64,000 nt of DNA, from NCBI RefSeq assembly GCF_051954575.1, contig NZ_JBQCHP010000073.1, positions 27,160 through 91,159 on the forward strand. Direction: 5' to 3'. Below the pieces are notes generated by a model. It was not told where the DNA came from. It made no database searches and saw only the letters and a program-made list of their open reading frames with translations. The position numbers were made by a program, and so were the translations under genes. Positions 1 to 8,226 of this stretch are shown piece after piece. Source of the stretch: Dyella_B sp035690825. GTDB taxonomy: Bacteria > Pseudomonadota > Gammaproteobacteria > Xanthomonadales > Rhodanobacteraceae. Within the stretch, counting starts at the first letter, position 1, and each line of letters begins with the position of its first letter.

Positions 1-669
1 TTGCTGGATGCACTTGCCGCGCAAGGCGCGCACATCGAGCGGGCCGGGCGCGATTTCTACGTGGAGCGCGAAGCGCATCGCTGGCGCTGGCATCACCGCG
101 ACGGCACGCTGCTGGATCTGCCCGCGCCGGAACTGGCGGCGCCGGTGCAATACGCGAACGCTTCCTCGGCGATTGCGGTGCTGCACGCCTTGCAGATGGT
201 CAATCCGGTGGAACTGGAACGCATCGCCGCGGTGGGCATGCACTTTCCGCGCGCGCCGGCGCGCCTGCAATCGCTGGGCGGCGATCCGGAATTGATTGTC
301 GACGTGGGCCACAACCCGCAGGCCGCGCGCGCACTGGCCGCGTGGCTGGATGCGCAGCCCGCCCGCCGCGTGCATGCGGTATACGGCGCGCTCTCGGATA
401 AGGATGTGGGCGGCGTGATGACGGCGCTGGGTTCGCGCATCGGCCATTGGCATCTGGCTGGCCTGGAACAGGACACCCCGCGCGGACTTCCCGCTGCCGT
501 GCTCGCCGGCGTGCTGCACCAGGCACTGCCGCGCGCCGCGTTCGATACACACGACAGCGTGCACAAGGCGCTGGTGGCGGCGCGCGCTTCGGCACGGCGC
601 GGCGAGTGCATGCTGGCGTTCGGCTCGTTCTTTGTGGCGTCGGCGGTGTTGAGGGAAGTTGATGCCTGA
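1..669 (+). CDS. folC: Folylpolyglutamate synthase / dihydrofolate synthase, C-terminal part
   Basis: This is the 3' half of folC; the start lies outside the window and the open frame runs in from base 1. FolC adds glutamates to folates and makes dihydrofolate from dihydropteroate in the cytosol. The 222 visible residues match the end of the Mur-ligase-like central domain and the C-terminal domain, with the motif PARLQSLG followed by IVDVGHNPQAARAL, typical of FolC, and a closing MLAFGSFFVASAVL segment. The following genes (dedD-like, cvpA, purF) give the classical folC-dedD-cvpA-purF order known from E. coli, which supports the call. Confidence 0.93.
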   Translation: MLDALAAQGAHIERAGRDFYVEREAHRWRWHHRDGTLLDLPAPELAAPVQYANASSAIAVLHALQMVNPVELERIAAVGMHFPRAPARLQSLGGDPELIVDVGHNPQAARALAAWLDAQPARRVHAVYGALSDKDVGGVMTALGSRIGHWHLAGLEQDTPRGLPAAVLAGVLHQALPRAAFDTHDSVHKALVAARASARRGECMLAFGSFFVASAVLREVDA

Positions 670-707
670 CTCTCACTCAGCGAGAAGATCGGCGTGCCGC
701 GATCTGT

Positions 708-836
708 CCCCTCCCCTGCGTAGTAGGGGAGGGCTAGGGTGGGGTAATCAACCTCGCGATGGATTTCAATGGTGCGGCAAGCTCGCGCAACCCCACCCCA
801 ACCTTCCCCTGCATGCAGGGGAGGGCAATTTCCCGC
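708..836. repeat. Family A composite palindromic repeat, copy 1
   Basis: A stretch of about 130 bp made of two palindromic blocks: a left block CCCCTGCGTAGTAGGGGAGG followed by GGGTGGGG, and a right block CAACCCCACCCC followed by CCCCTGCATGCAGGGG. A less conserved core with CTCGCG and GCGGCAAG lies between them. Similar elements occur near 4.0, 22.4, 28.1 and 54.0 kb. It fills most of the folC-dedD gap. Confidence 0.85.
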
Positions 837-929
837 AGGCCCATTCCAAATCATCCATCTGTCATGTAACCCGGCACGGGCGGGTATAATCCGCCGCGTC
901 ACGCACAAGTTGGTCGTCTGGAGTCCGTC

Positions 930-1886
930 TTGAACACACGCCTGTTGGGAGCTGCCGTACTCGTTGCGTTGGCTATCCTGTTCGTGCCGATGATGTTTTC
1001 GAGCAAGCCGCCGTCCACAGCGAGCGCGGATCAATCGGTAAGCCTGGCCATTCCCCCGGCGCCCGATCGCGACCTGCAAACCAAGACCATGAGCCTTTCC
1101 GGCGCGGCCCCCGCCACCAGCGCGGCGCCGACGCCCGCCAGCACGGCGGCCAACGTGGAGGGCATGACGCCGGTGAACACCGCCGCGCCAAGTCCCGCCA
1201 CGCCGGTCGTCCAGGCCCCGCCGCAGCAACAGCCGGCGCCGCAACCGGTGATTCCCGCCACGCCGCCCAAGACGGCCGCCGCAACCAGCCGCCCACCGGC
1301 CGCGCCGCAGGTTCAGTCGCCGCCGCAACCGGTGATTCCCGATACGCCGCCCGCCACCGCCGCGCGCGGCATCTATGCGGTGAATCTCAGCGCCTATGCA
1401 ACGGACGGCGCCAACCGCCTGATGCAGAAGGTGCGCGCGATGGGCTATCCGGTGCGCGGCCAGAGCATTCAACGCGCCGGCAAGTCGCTGACGCTGGTAA
1501 GCGCCGGCCCGTTCGAAACCCGCGCCCAGGCCGAGGCTGCCCGTTTGAAGATTGCCCAGGCCATGCCCAGCGTGCCGGCGCGCCTGGAAAGCGGCGCCAC
1601 CACGCCGCAGGGCGATGTGCCGGCGCCGGCCGCAGGCACGCCCGCCAAGGCAGGCGCCTGGGCGGTGCAGGTGGCGGCCATGGGCAGCCAGTCCGATGCG
1701 CTGGCCTTGCGCGACAAGCTGCGCGCCAATGGTTTCGACGGTTTCGTCGATTCGGTCAGCGCCGGCGGCCGCCAGCTGTGGCGCGTGCGCGCGGGGCCGC
1801 AGACCCAGCGCGCCGATGCGGTATCGCTGCGCGACCAGATCAAGGCCAAGCTGGGCCTCGACGGCAACGTAGTGAGCGCCCATTGA
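930..1886 (+). CDS. dedD: SPOR-domain cell-division protein, DedD-like
   Basis: Inner-membrane protein of 318 aa that probably binds denuded septal peptidoglycan through SPOR domains. The start is a TTG at 930 with GGAG about seven bases upstream. Residues 5-23 form one membrane segment (LLGAAVLVALAILFVPMMF). A long Ala/Pro-rich linker follows, roughly residues 40-145. There are then two SPOR-like modules: a degenerate one beginning IYAVNLSAYATDGANRLM, and a clear C-terminal one beginning AWAVQVAAMGSQSDALAL. E. coli DedD has a single SPOR domain, so the double arrangement is slightly unusual. Position between folC and cvpA supports the DedD identity. Confidence 0.85.
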   Translation: MNTRLLGAAVLVALAILFVPMMFSSKPPSTASADQSVSLAIPPAPDRDLQTKTMSLSGAAPATSAAPTPASTAANVEGMTPVNTAAPSPATPVVQAPPQQQPAPQPVIPATPPKTAAATSRPPAAPQVQSPPQPVIPDTPPATAARGIYAVNLSAYATDGANRLMQKVRAMGYPVRGQSIQRAGKSLTLVSAGPFETRAQAEAARLKIAQAMPSVPARLESGATTPQGDVPAPAAGTPAKAGAWAVQVAAMGSQSDALALRDKLRANGFDGFVDSVSAGGRQLWRVRAGPQTQRADAVSLRDQIKAKLGLDGNVVSAH

Positions 1887-1911
1887 ATCCATCGACGCCG
1901 GAAACGACGCC

Positions 1912-2511
1912 ATGAACGCGGTCGATCTCATCATCATCGCGGTACTGGCATTGTCGGTCCTTGTGGGTTTGTGGCGCGGCCTCATATCCGAGGTGCTGGC
2001 ACTGGCGACGTGGATTGCGGCGTTCTGGGTGGCCTGGACGTACGGGCCGGACGTATCGGCGCATTTCGAGCACTCGATCCAGACGCCGCTGTTGCGCTTG
2101 CTGGTCGGCTACGGCTTGTGCTTCATCGGCGTGCTGATTCTTGGCGCACTGGTGCGATTTGCCATCCGCACGCTGGTGGACAGCACGGGGCTGGGCGGCA
2201 CGGATCGTCTGCTTGGCATGATTTTCGGTTTTGTGCGCGGGCTGTTGCTGGTGGCGCTGCTGGTGTTCCTGGTCGACCAGACACCATTCGCGCGCGAACC
2301 GATGTGGCAGCAATCGACGCTGCTGCCGCAATTCAACAACCTGGCGGCCTGGCTGGAGCGCGAAATGCCGCCGAACGTACGCCAGCATCTGCATCCGGAA
2401 AACATCCCCTTGCATTTGCCCAACCTGCCCGGCAGCGCGCCGGCGCACGGTTCCTCTTCTCCGGCTGCAGCTTCGAGCGCGACCGGCACAACGCATCACA
2501 CTAACGGGTAG
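1912..2511 (+). CDS. cvpA: Colicin V production protein family, CvpA
   Basis: Polytopic inner-membrane protein of 199 aa. The N-terminal 165 residues contain about four hydrophobic segments typical of CvpA (for example VDLIIIAVLALSVLVGLWRG and a later GFVRGLLLVALLVFLVDQ), followed by a short, polar, Ser/Ala-rich tail. CvpA is needed for colicin V export and, in several species, for envelope homeostasis; the exact biochemical role is unsettled. It sits 25 bp after dedD and 7 bp before purF, so the three genes probably form one transcript, the same order as in enterobacteria. Confidence 0.93.
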   Translation: MNAVDLIIIAVLALSVLVGLWRGLISEVLALATWIAAFWVAWTYGPDVSAHFEHSIQTPLLRLLVGYGLCFIGVLILGALVRFAIRTLVDSTGLGGTDRLLGMIFGFVRGLLLVALLVFLVDQTPFAREPMWQQSTLLPQFNNLAAWLEREMPPNVRQHLHPENIPLHLPNLPGSAPAHGSSSPAAASSATGTTHHTNG

Positions 2512-2518
2512 CAACACC

Positions 2519-3994
2519 ATGTGCGGAATCATCGGCATCGTCGGTACCACCGAGGTGGCATCGGCGCTTTATGACGGCCTTACCGTTTTGCAGCACCGCG
2601 GGCAGGATGCAGCCGGTATCGCCACCGTGGACGGTGCGCGCCTGCGACTGCACAAGGACAACGGCCTGGTGCGCGACGTATTCAACCAGACTGCCATGAA
2701 CCGCCTGCGCGGACGCGTCGGCATCGGGCATTGCCGCTATCCCACGGCCGGTTCCGAAGGCGCCACCGAGGCGCAGCCGTTCTACGTGAACTCGCCCTAC
2801 GGCATCGCCATCGCGCACAACGGCAACCTGGTGAACACCGAAACGCTGCGGCGCGAGATGTTCGAGGACGACCGCCGCCATATCAACACCGATTCGGATT
2901 CCGAAGTGCTGCTCAACGTGCTGGCGCACGAGCTGCAGATCCAGGACCGCATGGCGCTCACGCCGGATCACATCTTCAAGGCGGTGGCCGGCATGCATGC
3001 GCGTGCGCGCGGCGGTTACGCCTGCCTTGCACTGTTGCTGGGTTACGGCCTGCTCGGTTTCCGCGATCCCAACGGTATCCGCCCGCTGGTGCTGGGCGAG
3101 CGCATCACCGCCGAAGGGCGCGAATACGCGCTCGCTTCCGAATCGGTGGCGCTGGACATCCTTGGCTTCAAGCGCCTGCGCGACGTGGCGCCGGGCGAGG
3201 CGGTGTTCATCACCAACGACGGCCAGCTGCACACGCGCGTGTGCGCGGAAGGCGCGGTGCACGCGCCGTGCATTTTCGAATACGTATATCTGGCACGCCC
3301 CGATTCGATGATAGAAAACGTGTCGGTGTACAAGGCGCGCCTGCGCATGGGCCAGAAACTGGCCGAGAAGATCCTGCGCGAACGTCCCGATCACGGCATC
3401 GACGCGGTGATCCCGATTCCGGATACCGCGCGTACCGCGGCCAGCGCACTGGCCGAAATGCTGGGCGTGCCGTTCCGCGAGGGCTTCGTCAAGAACCGCT
3501 ACATTGGCCGCACCTTCATCATGCCGGGGCAGGGCGAGCGCGTGAAATCCGTGCGCCGCAAGCTCAACGCGGTGGAGCTGGAATTCCGCAAGAAGAACGT
3601 GCTGCTGGTGGACGATTCCATCGTGCGCGGCACCACCTCGCGCCAGATCATCCAGATGGCGCGCGACGCCGGCGCCAGGAACGTGTTTTTCGCCTCCGCC
3701 GCGCCACCGGTGCGCTATCCGAACGTGTACGGCATCGACATGCCCGCGGCTGCCGAGTTGGTGGCAGCGGGCCACACCGTAGGCGAGGTGGAAAAGATGC
3801 TCGGCGCCGACTGGCTGATCTACCAGGATCTGAAAGACCTGATCTGGGCGGTGCAGGACGGCAACGAAAGCCTCAAGCATTTCGACACCTCGTGCTTCTC
3901 CGGCGAATACATCACCGGCCTGGACCAGCATTACCTGGAGCAGATCGAAATGCTGCGTTCGGATGATGCGAAGGCGGCACGCCGTAGCGCTTAA
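2519..3994 (+). CDS. purF: Amidophosphoribosyltransferase
   Basis: Catalyses the first committed step of purine synthesis, PRPP plus glutamine to phosphoribosylamine. The start at 2519 gives MCGIIGIVG, placing the catalytic N-terminal Cys directly after Met as in all class-II glutamine amidotransferases; longer upstream starts would bury this nucleophile. The HRGQDAAG and CRYPTAGS glutaminase motifs are present. The C-terminal phosphoribosyltransferase domain carries the PRPP loop VLLVDDSIVRGTTS. Length (491 aa) is normal. It is the last gene of the dedD-cvpA-purF group; a family A repeat follows at once. Confidence 0.97.
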   Translation: MCGIIGIVGTTEVASALYDGLTVLQHRGQDAAGIATVDGARLRLHKDNGLVRDVFNQTAMNRLRGRVGIGHCRYPTAGSEGATEAQPFYVNSPYGIAIAHNGNLVNTETLRREMFEDDRRHINTDSDSEVLLNVLAHELQIQDRMALTPDHIFKAVAGMHARARGGYACLALLLGYGLLGFRDPNGIRPLVLGERITAEGREYALASESVALDILGFKRLRDVAPGEAVFITNDGQLHTRVCAEGAVHAPCIFEYVYLARPDSMIENVSVYKARLRMGQKLAEKILRERPDHGIDAVIPIPDTARTAASALAEMLGVPFREGFVKNRYIGRTFIMPGQGERVKSVRRKLNAVELEFRKKNVLLVDDSIVRGTTSRQIIQMARDAGARNVFFASAAPPVRYPNVYGIDMPAAAELVAAGHTVGEVEKMLGADWLIYQDLKDLIWAVQDGNESLKHFDTSCFSGEYITGLDQHYLEQIEMLRSDDAKAARRSA

Positions 3995-4014
3995 TGTAAT
4001 GGTGCCTGGTCTGC

Positions 4015-4135
4015 TCCCTCCCTACGTGTAGTAGGGAGGGTTGGGGTGGGGTGAAGCAATCTCGCGTTGAACTCAAACAATGCTGCAAGTTCGTGCAACC
4101 CCACCCCAGCCCTCCCCTGCAAGCAGGGGCGGGGG
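4015..4135. repeat. Family A composite palindromic repeat, copy 2
   Basis: Left block CCCTACGTGTAGTAGGGAGG then GGTGGGG, a core with AGCAATCTCGCG, then a right block CAACCCCACCCC and CCCCTGCAAGCAGGGG. It ends eleven bases before the DUF455 start codon; its purine-rich right edge (GGGGCGGGGG) is the only ribosome-binding-like sequence for that gene. Confidence 0.85.
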
Positions 4136-4146
4136 TGACTTCAGCC

Positions 4147-4953
4147 ATGAATGATCTGTACGCCGTCGCCAAACATTGCCTTGACGCGACCGATCCCGTC
4201 GAAAAACTGCGGCTCACGCAAGAAGCGTGGAACGCCCTGCAATCCGGTGAACTGCATCCGGATTCGACGTCTCCCCCGCCAGAATCGATCGGCGCACCCG
4301 GCCGCCCGGCACGCCCGCAACTGGTACCGCAACGCCGGGTGCCCCATCGCGGCCTCGGCACGCCCGAAGGCCGCGCCGCACTCGTCCACGCCGTCGCGCA
4401 TATCGAATTCAACGCGATCAACCTCGCGTGGGATGCGGTCTATCGCTTCCGCAACATGCCCTCGGATTACTACCGCGACTGGGCCAGCTGCGCCAACGAT
4501 GAAGCGCGTCATTTCGCCATGCTGTCGCAGCGCCTCGCCGAGCTCGGGCATGCCTATGGCGATTTCGACGCGCACAACGGCTTGTGGGAAATGGCCGAAA
4601 AAACCGCCCATTGCGACACCGCACGCATGGCCCTGGTACCGCGCGTGCTCGAAGCGCGCGGGCTGGACGTCACGCCGGGCATGATCGAGCGCCTGCGCGG
4701 CGTCGGCGACGAACCCACTATCGCGATACTGGAAGTGATCCTGCGCGAAGAAGTCGCCCACGTTGCCGCCGGTACGCGCTGGTTCCGCTGGTGCTGCGAA
4801 CGCGACGGCGTGGACCCGCGCGAAACCTTCCTCGACCTGGTGCGCGACTATATGGGCCGCAACCTGCGCGGCCCGTTCAATCGTCCCGCGCGCTTGCAAG
4901 CAGGGTTCGACGATGCCGAGCTCGATCAGCTCACTGCACTGGCGCTCGCGTAG
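4147..4953 (+). CDS. DUF455 family ferritin-like protein
   Basis: A 268-residue protein of the DUF455 family, predicted to be a ferritin-like four-helix di-metal protein; the substrate is not known. Metal-ligand-type motifs are visible: HIEFNAINLAWDA, then DEARHF, and REEVAHV (two E-x-x-H pairs). The start at 4147 (MNDLYAVAK) was chosen because upstream codons in frame lie within the family A repeat. The stop codon TAG is the first three bases of the family B palindrome that follows (GCG TAG GTTGGGG). Some relatives are tRNA-modifying (MiaE-like) in fold; no direct evidence for that here. Confidence 0.85.
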   Translation: MNDLYAVAKHCLDATDPVEKLRLTQEAWNALQSGELHPDSTSPPPESIGAPGRPARPQLVPQRRVPHRGLGTPEGRAALVHAVAHIEFNAINLAWDAVYRFRNMPSDYYRDWASCANDEARHFAMLSQRLAELGHAYGDFDAHNGLWEMAEKTAHCDTARMALVPRVLEARGLDVTPGMIERLRGVGDEPTIAILEVILREEVAHVAAGTRWFRWCCERDGVDPRETFLDLVRDYMGRNLRGPFNRPARLQAGFDDAELDQLTALALA

Positions 4954-5020
4954 GTTGGGGTGCAAACCCCAACATCGTGATGCCTGTCATCACGTCATTT
5001 TGGGGTTTGCACCCTAACCT
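4950..5020. repeat. Family B palindromic repeat, copy 1
   Basis: Inverted arms GTAGGTTGGGGTGCAAACCC and TGGGGTTTGCACCCTAACCT separated by about 25 bases; each arm also contains a small hairpin GGGTGCAAACCC. It overlaps the TAG stop of the DUF455 gene. Confidence 0.85.
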
Positions 5021-5032
5021 GTGTAACGGCGC

Positions 5033-6013
5033 TCAATACACATAATTGATCGCCACAGCCGGCGTCACGCTCCCGCTACTGTTTCGCCCACCAAAAATCA
5101 CCCGTGTCCCCAGCAACACACCGATCGCCGGCGACCAGTTGTATTCGATCGCCGGCGCCACGCCGAACGACGTGCTGGAACCCGAATTCGAGCGCACGTT
5201 CTGCGGCACGAGCACATTGCCGGGATCAACAAAATCCAACCCCGCCAGGCGCGTATTGCTGTTGTGGCTATACGTAAAATCCGTCGCCAGCACCCACCGC
5301 TGCGTAAGGCTGTATTCGAAAGCCAGGTCGGCAAAGAAACCGTTGCCGGGCTTCACCCTGCCGCGAAAACCTTCATCCGTGCCATACACGCTCACGCCTC
5401 TTACGCGTGCGCTGCGCGAAAACGACTTCGATATATTGAAGCGCGTGCGCAGGATGCGCCCATTCGGCAACCACCAGTACATCTGCGAATTGAGCCATAG
5501 GGTGGTGGTGTAGGTGCCACTGCCCATGCCGTCGCCAGGACGATTACCCAGCTGATCGTATTTGCCGGTGGGCAAGGTTTCCTGCAACAGAATGGCCGTG
5601 GTCGGCATCCAGCTGCCTTGCCGGAATTCGGTCAGCCGGTATTGCGCCTGCAAGGTCCAGTCGCCCACGCCGATGCTGGAGCTGTTCGGTCCATGGCTGA
5701 CCTGGTTGTAACCGATCACCGGAATCATCCCGATCGATAACCGGTTGGCCAGGCCGTAAAGCATGTAGGTGTTCGAGCCGAACGTACTGGTGTGCGCATG
5801 GCGAACGTCATAAAGGTAAGGCTCGAACAGGAAATGCCCGGGCGGCAAGGTTTCGGCCGAGTTCGCCAGCATCGGGCCGGTCCACCAGGCATCGCTCATC
5901 GACTCCTGCGGCGGGGTTGGCGTCGTCTGCGCATGTGCAGGGGTGGAGTGCATCAGGCAACCAAGCATGCCGAGCAGCGCGCCTAGGCTGGCGCGTCGCC
6001 ATGCATTGGTCAT
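5033..6013 (-). CDS. Outer-membrane beta-barrel protein (transporter-like, phenol-pathway OMP family)
   Basis: A predicted outer-membrane barrel of 326 aa with a signal peptide (MTNAWRRASLGALLGMLG, cut after STPAHA). The mature part has alternating aromatic strands and ends in AINYVY, a typical aromatic barrel terminus. It resembles the MetA-pathway-of-phenol-degradation-like OMP family of unknown substrate. A paralogue of identical length lies at 37784-38764. Both share EPYL, LPTG/FPTG and WWLPNGR/VWLPNGR, a VRGVSVYGT/VRGISAYGT segment, and GGRNSSGSVTPAVAIN/AGRNNSAFVTPMAAIN. An in-frame upstream ATG at 6058 would add 15 residues; I prefer 6013 because it starts the signal peptide directly. 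It is divergent from the MocR gene, a possible regulator. Confidence 0.75.
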   Translation of the reverse strand: MTNAWRRASLGALLGMLGCLMHSTPAHAQTTPTPPQESMSDAWWTGPMLANSAETLPPGHFLFEPYLYDVRHAHTSTFGSNTYMLYGLANRLSIGMIPVIGYNQVSHGPNSSSIGVGDWTLQAQYRLTEFRQGSWMPTTAILLQETLPTGKYDQLGNRPGDGMGSGTYTTTLWLNSQMYWWLPNGRILRTRFNISKSFSRSARVRGVSVYGTDEGFRGRVKPGNGFFADLAFEYSLTQRWVLATDFTYSHNSNTRLAGLDFVDPGNVLVPQNVRSNSGSSTSFGVAPAIEYNWSPAIGVLLGTRVIFGGRNSSGSVTPAVAINYVY

Positions 6014-6137
6014 AGGAAGCTGATGCGGGTGCGATTCACTACGAAATTCGATTTCCATGTATCGCCGTTATCGTCGAAAAGTGGCTGGGAAAAGCCTCCC
6101 AGCGGCCCGGCCGTGCGAGGCAAAAAGTACCTTCGTC

Positions 6138-6185
6138 AGTGGTTCGCAGGAATAGCCACTTGGGTATGATCCGATATGACCACTT
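6138..6185. promoter_or_regulatory. Candidate MocR operator in the OMP-mocR intergenic region
   Basis: Two direct repeats CCACTT at 6156 and 6180 (24 bp start to start, just over two helical turns), plus the inverse AGTGG at 6138-6142. MocR regulators generally bind direct repeats spaced by about two turns. TATGAT at 6165-6170 could be a -10 element for mocR. This is pattern reading only. Confidence 0.35.
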
Positions 6186-6218
6186 CGGCGGTCACCCGGT
6201 GACTTTAGGGCTTGCGCC

Positions 6219-7688
6219 ATGAAACGACTATCCGCTGGTTTCCTTCCTCCGGTTGCCCTGGATGCCGCCAGCGGCGTGCCGATGTATGACCAGCTTTCCG
6301 AATGGTTCCGCCGCGCGATCATGGATGGCCGCCTGCGCCCGGGGCAGCGTGTGCCTTCCACCCGCAGCCTGGCGAAGGAGCTCGACATTTCGCGCATACC
6401 GGTATTGAGCGCGTACGAGCAGTTGTACGCGGAGGGCTATCTGGAAACTTTCGTCGGCGCCGGCACCTGCGTCGCGCGCGCCATTCCGGGCGAAGCATTC
6501 GCGCCAGCCCAGCGCACCACGCAACCGAAAAAATCGCAGGGCGCGCCGCGCAGAATTTCCCGCCGCGTCGCCGCGTTGAAAACCGCCCCGCAAACCTGGG
6601 CGGACAACCAGGGCGCGTTCCGTATCGGCCTGCCGGCGCTCGATCATTTTCCCTCGACGGCATGGTCCAAGCTTCTGCATCGTCACGCGCGCAACCCGCC
6701 GATCGGCCATATGGTCTACGGCAGCCCCATGGGCTACCTGCCGTTGCGCGAAGCGATTGCCGAATACCTGAGCACTGTGCGCGCGGTGCGTTGCGATGCA
6801 TCGCAGGTGCTGATCACCACCGGCTCGCAACAAGGCTTGCAGATCTGCGCGCACGCCCTGCTGGAAGCGAAAGATGGCGTATGGATGGAAGACCCCGGCT
6901 ACCCCGGCGCGCGGCAAGCGCTGCGCACCGCCGGTGCGGAGATCGTGCCGGTACCCGTCGACGACGAAGGCCTGAACGTCGACGCTGGCATTCGCTTGGG
7001 CAAAAACGCACGCGCTATATACATCTCCCCGTCGCATCAATTCCCGCTCGGCGTCACCATGAGCGCCGCGCGGCGCATGCAACTCCTGAGCTGGGCCGCA
7101 CGCACCGGCGCCTGGATCATCGAGGACGACTACGACAGCGAATATCGCTTCGGCGGCCGCCCGCTCGCATCGTTGCAGGGCATGGACGCCGACGACCGCG
7201 TCATCTACGTCGGCACTTTCAGCAAAGTCATGTTCCCTGCATTGCGCGTCGGTTATATCGTCGCCCCGAAAGACCTCATCGAAGCCTTCGCCACCGTCCG
7301 AGACGCCTTCGACACGTTCTCCTCCACGCTCTACCAGGCCGCACTCGCCGATTTCATCACCGAAGGCCAATTCGCCCGGCACATCCGCCGCATGCGCGCG
7401 TTGTACCTGGAACGGCGCACCGCACTGCTCGATGCGATCGATCAACACATGGACGGCAAGCTCGAAGTGATCGGCACCCACGCCGGCATGCAGCTCACCG
7501 CGCTATTGGCGCGCGGCGTGGATGACGTCGCGCTCTCCATCAAGACCGCCAAGCTGGGCGTTTCCACCAGGCCGTTGTCCATTTGCTACGCGAAGCCGCC
7601 GAAGCGGGGCGGGGTGATTCTTGGTTATTCGGGAGCGAGCGTGGCGGAGATTCGGGATGGGGTGCGGAAGCTCAGGTCCTGCCTTTAA
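6219..7688 (+). CDS. MocR/GntR-type transcriptional regulator with aminotransferase domain
   Basis: A 489-aa PLP-dependent regulator of the MocR branch of the GntR family. Residues about 15-85 form the winged helix-turn-helix (PMYDQLSEWFRRAIMDGRL, then RPGQRVPSTRSLAKEL). Residues about 120-489 are a fold-type I aminotransferase domain, with EDPGYPGARQAL, the IIEDDYDSEYRF segment and the PLP lysine in GTFSKVMFPALRVGYI. Family members sense PLP or amino-group compounds (PdxR, GabR, TauR). The only likely local target is the divergently oriented outer-membrane protein gene at 5033-6013, or the gene itself. The exact ligand cannot be read from the sequence. Confidence 0.9.
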   Translation: MKRLSAGFLPPVALDAASGVPMYDQLSEWFRRAIMDGRLRPGQRVPSTRSLAKELDISRIPVLSAYEQLYAEGYLETFVGAGTCVARAIPGEAFAPAQRTTQPKKSQGAPRRISRRVAALKTAPQTWADNQGAFRIGLPALDHFPSTAWSKLLHRHARNPPIGHMVYGSPMGYLPLREAIAEYLSTVRAVRCDASQVLITTGSQQGLQICAHALLEAKDGVWMEDPGYPGARQALRTAGAEIVPVPVDDEGLNVDAGIRLGKNARAIYISPSHQFPLGVTMSAARRMQLLSWAARTGAWIIEDDYDSEYRFGGRPLASLQGMDADDRVIYVGTFSKVMFPALRVGYIVAPKDLIEAFATVRDAFDTFSSTLYQAALADFITEGQFARHIRRMRALYLERRTALLDAIDQHMDGKLEVIGTHAGMQLTALLARGVDDVALSIKTAKLGVSTRPLSICYAKPPKRGGVILGYSGASVAEIRDGVRKLRSCL

Positions 7689-7734
7689 AAGTACTTTGGT
7701 GACTCAAATTCCGTAGTGTCAAATTTTTCCTCGC

Positions 7735-7815
7735 CGTCATTCCCGCGAAAGCGGGAATCCATTTTCATTACGCAGCGGAGCAAGATGGATGCCCGCTTTC
7801 GCGAGAGCATAAGGC
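7735..7815. repeat. Family D palindromic repeat, copy 1
   Basis: Arms GTCATTCCCGCGAAAGCGGG and GCCCGCTTTCGCGAGAGC flank ATCCA...TGGAT, the REP-like signature common in proteobacteria. The same repeat is at 19967-20045. It lies just downstream of the MocR gene, with the right arm slightly decayed. Confidence 0.85.
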
Positions 7816-8226
7816 CGTGAGTGAGCCTCGCTTCCGTGGCATTACCACCTGCCAAGCGCCCTTCGATTTAACGTACGCGCTCGTTGAATCAAATCAAAAA
7901 AAACGGGGACAGGTTAAATGACAGAAAATGGCCTGCTTTCTTCATCCCTTCTTTATACGTCCGGATTTATATAGTCCCACGCCGTGCCAGCGAACGTTTT
8001 TTTCCGCCGCAACGCTTTTCGCTCCACGTCAGTACTTGCTTCATGGTTTCGCTTCATTGGGGAAGCTGTTTCAACGCTGTCATGTTGCATCCAACGCGCA
8101 CCCGCTCGCTCCGAGTATTCGGAGGGCATCGCGTTGCTTTGTCCAGCTTTTCTGTCGGGCCTGCGCCGAGGCGCGGAATAGGTCGACAGCGGTCCCTTTC
8201 ATCTATCCAGAGAAGAGGAAACGATC
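7816..8226. other. Non-coding stretch at the left edge of the accessory island
   Basis: No convincing gene. The composition becomes visibly richer in A+T. AAAAACGGGGACAGGTTAAA near 7899 resembles a motif often found beside REP-associated transposase remnants, but no transposase frame follows. Small open frames here lack ribosome-binding sites and known motifs. The last bases carry AGAGGA, the ribosome-binding site of the next gene. Confidence 0.4.

Noticed and set aside
93..1985. Long minus-strand open frame of 630 codons opposite folC, dedD and the first family A repeat
   Set aside because: Low-complexity Arg/Gly/Ala-rich translation, no ribosome-binding site, and it runs through a repeat and across three recognised plus-strand gene regions; a shadow frame of high-G+C DNA.
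7895..7925. Transposase end motif GGGGACAGGTTAAA
   Set aside because: Short, and no transposase frame or second end nearby; not annotated as a mobile element.
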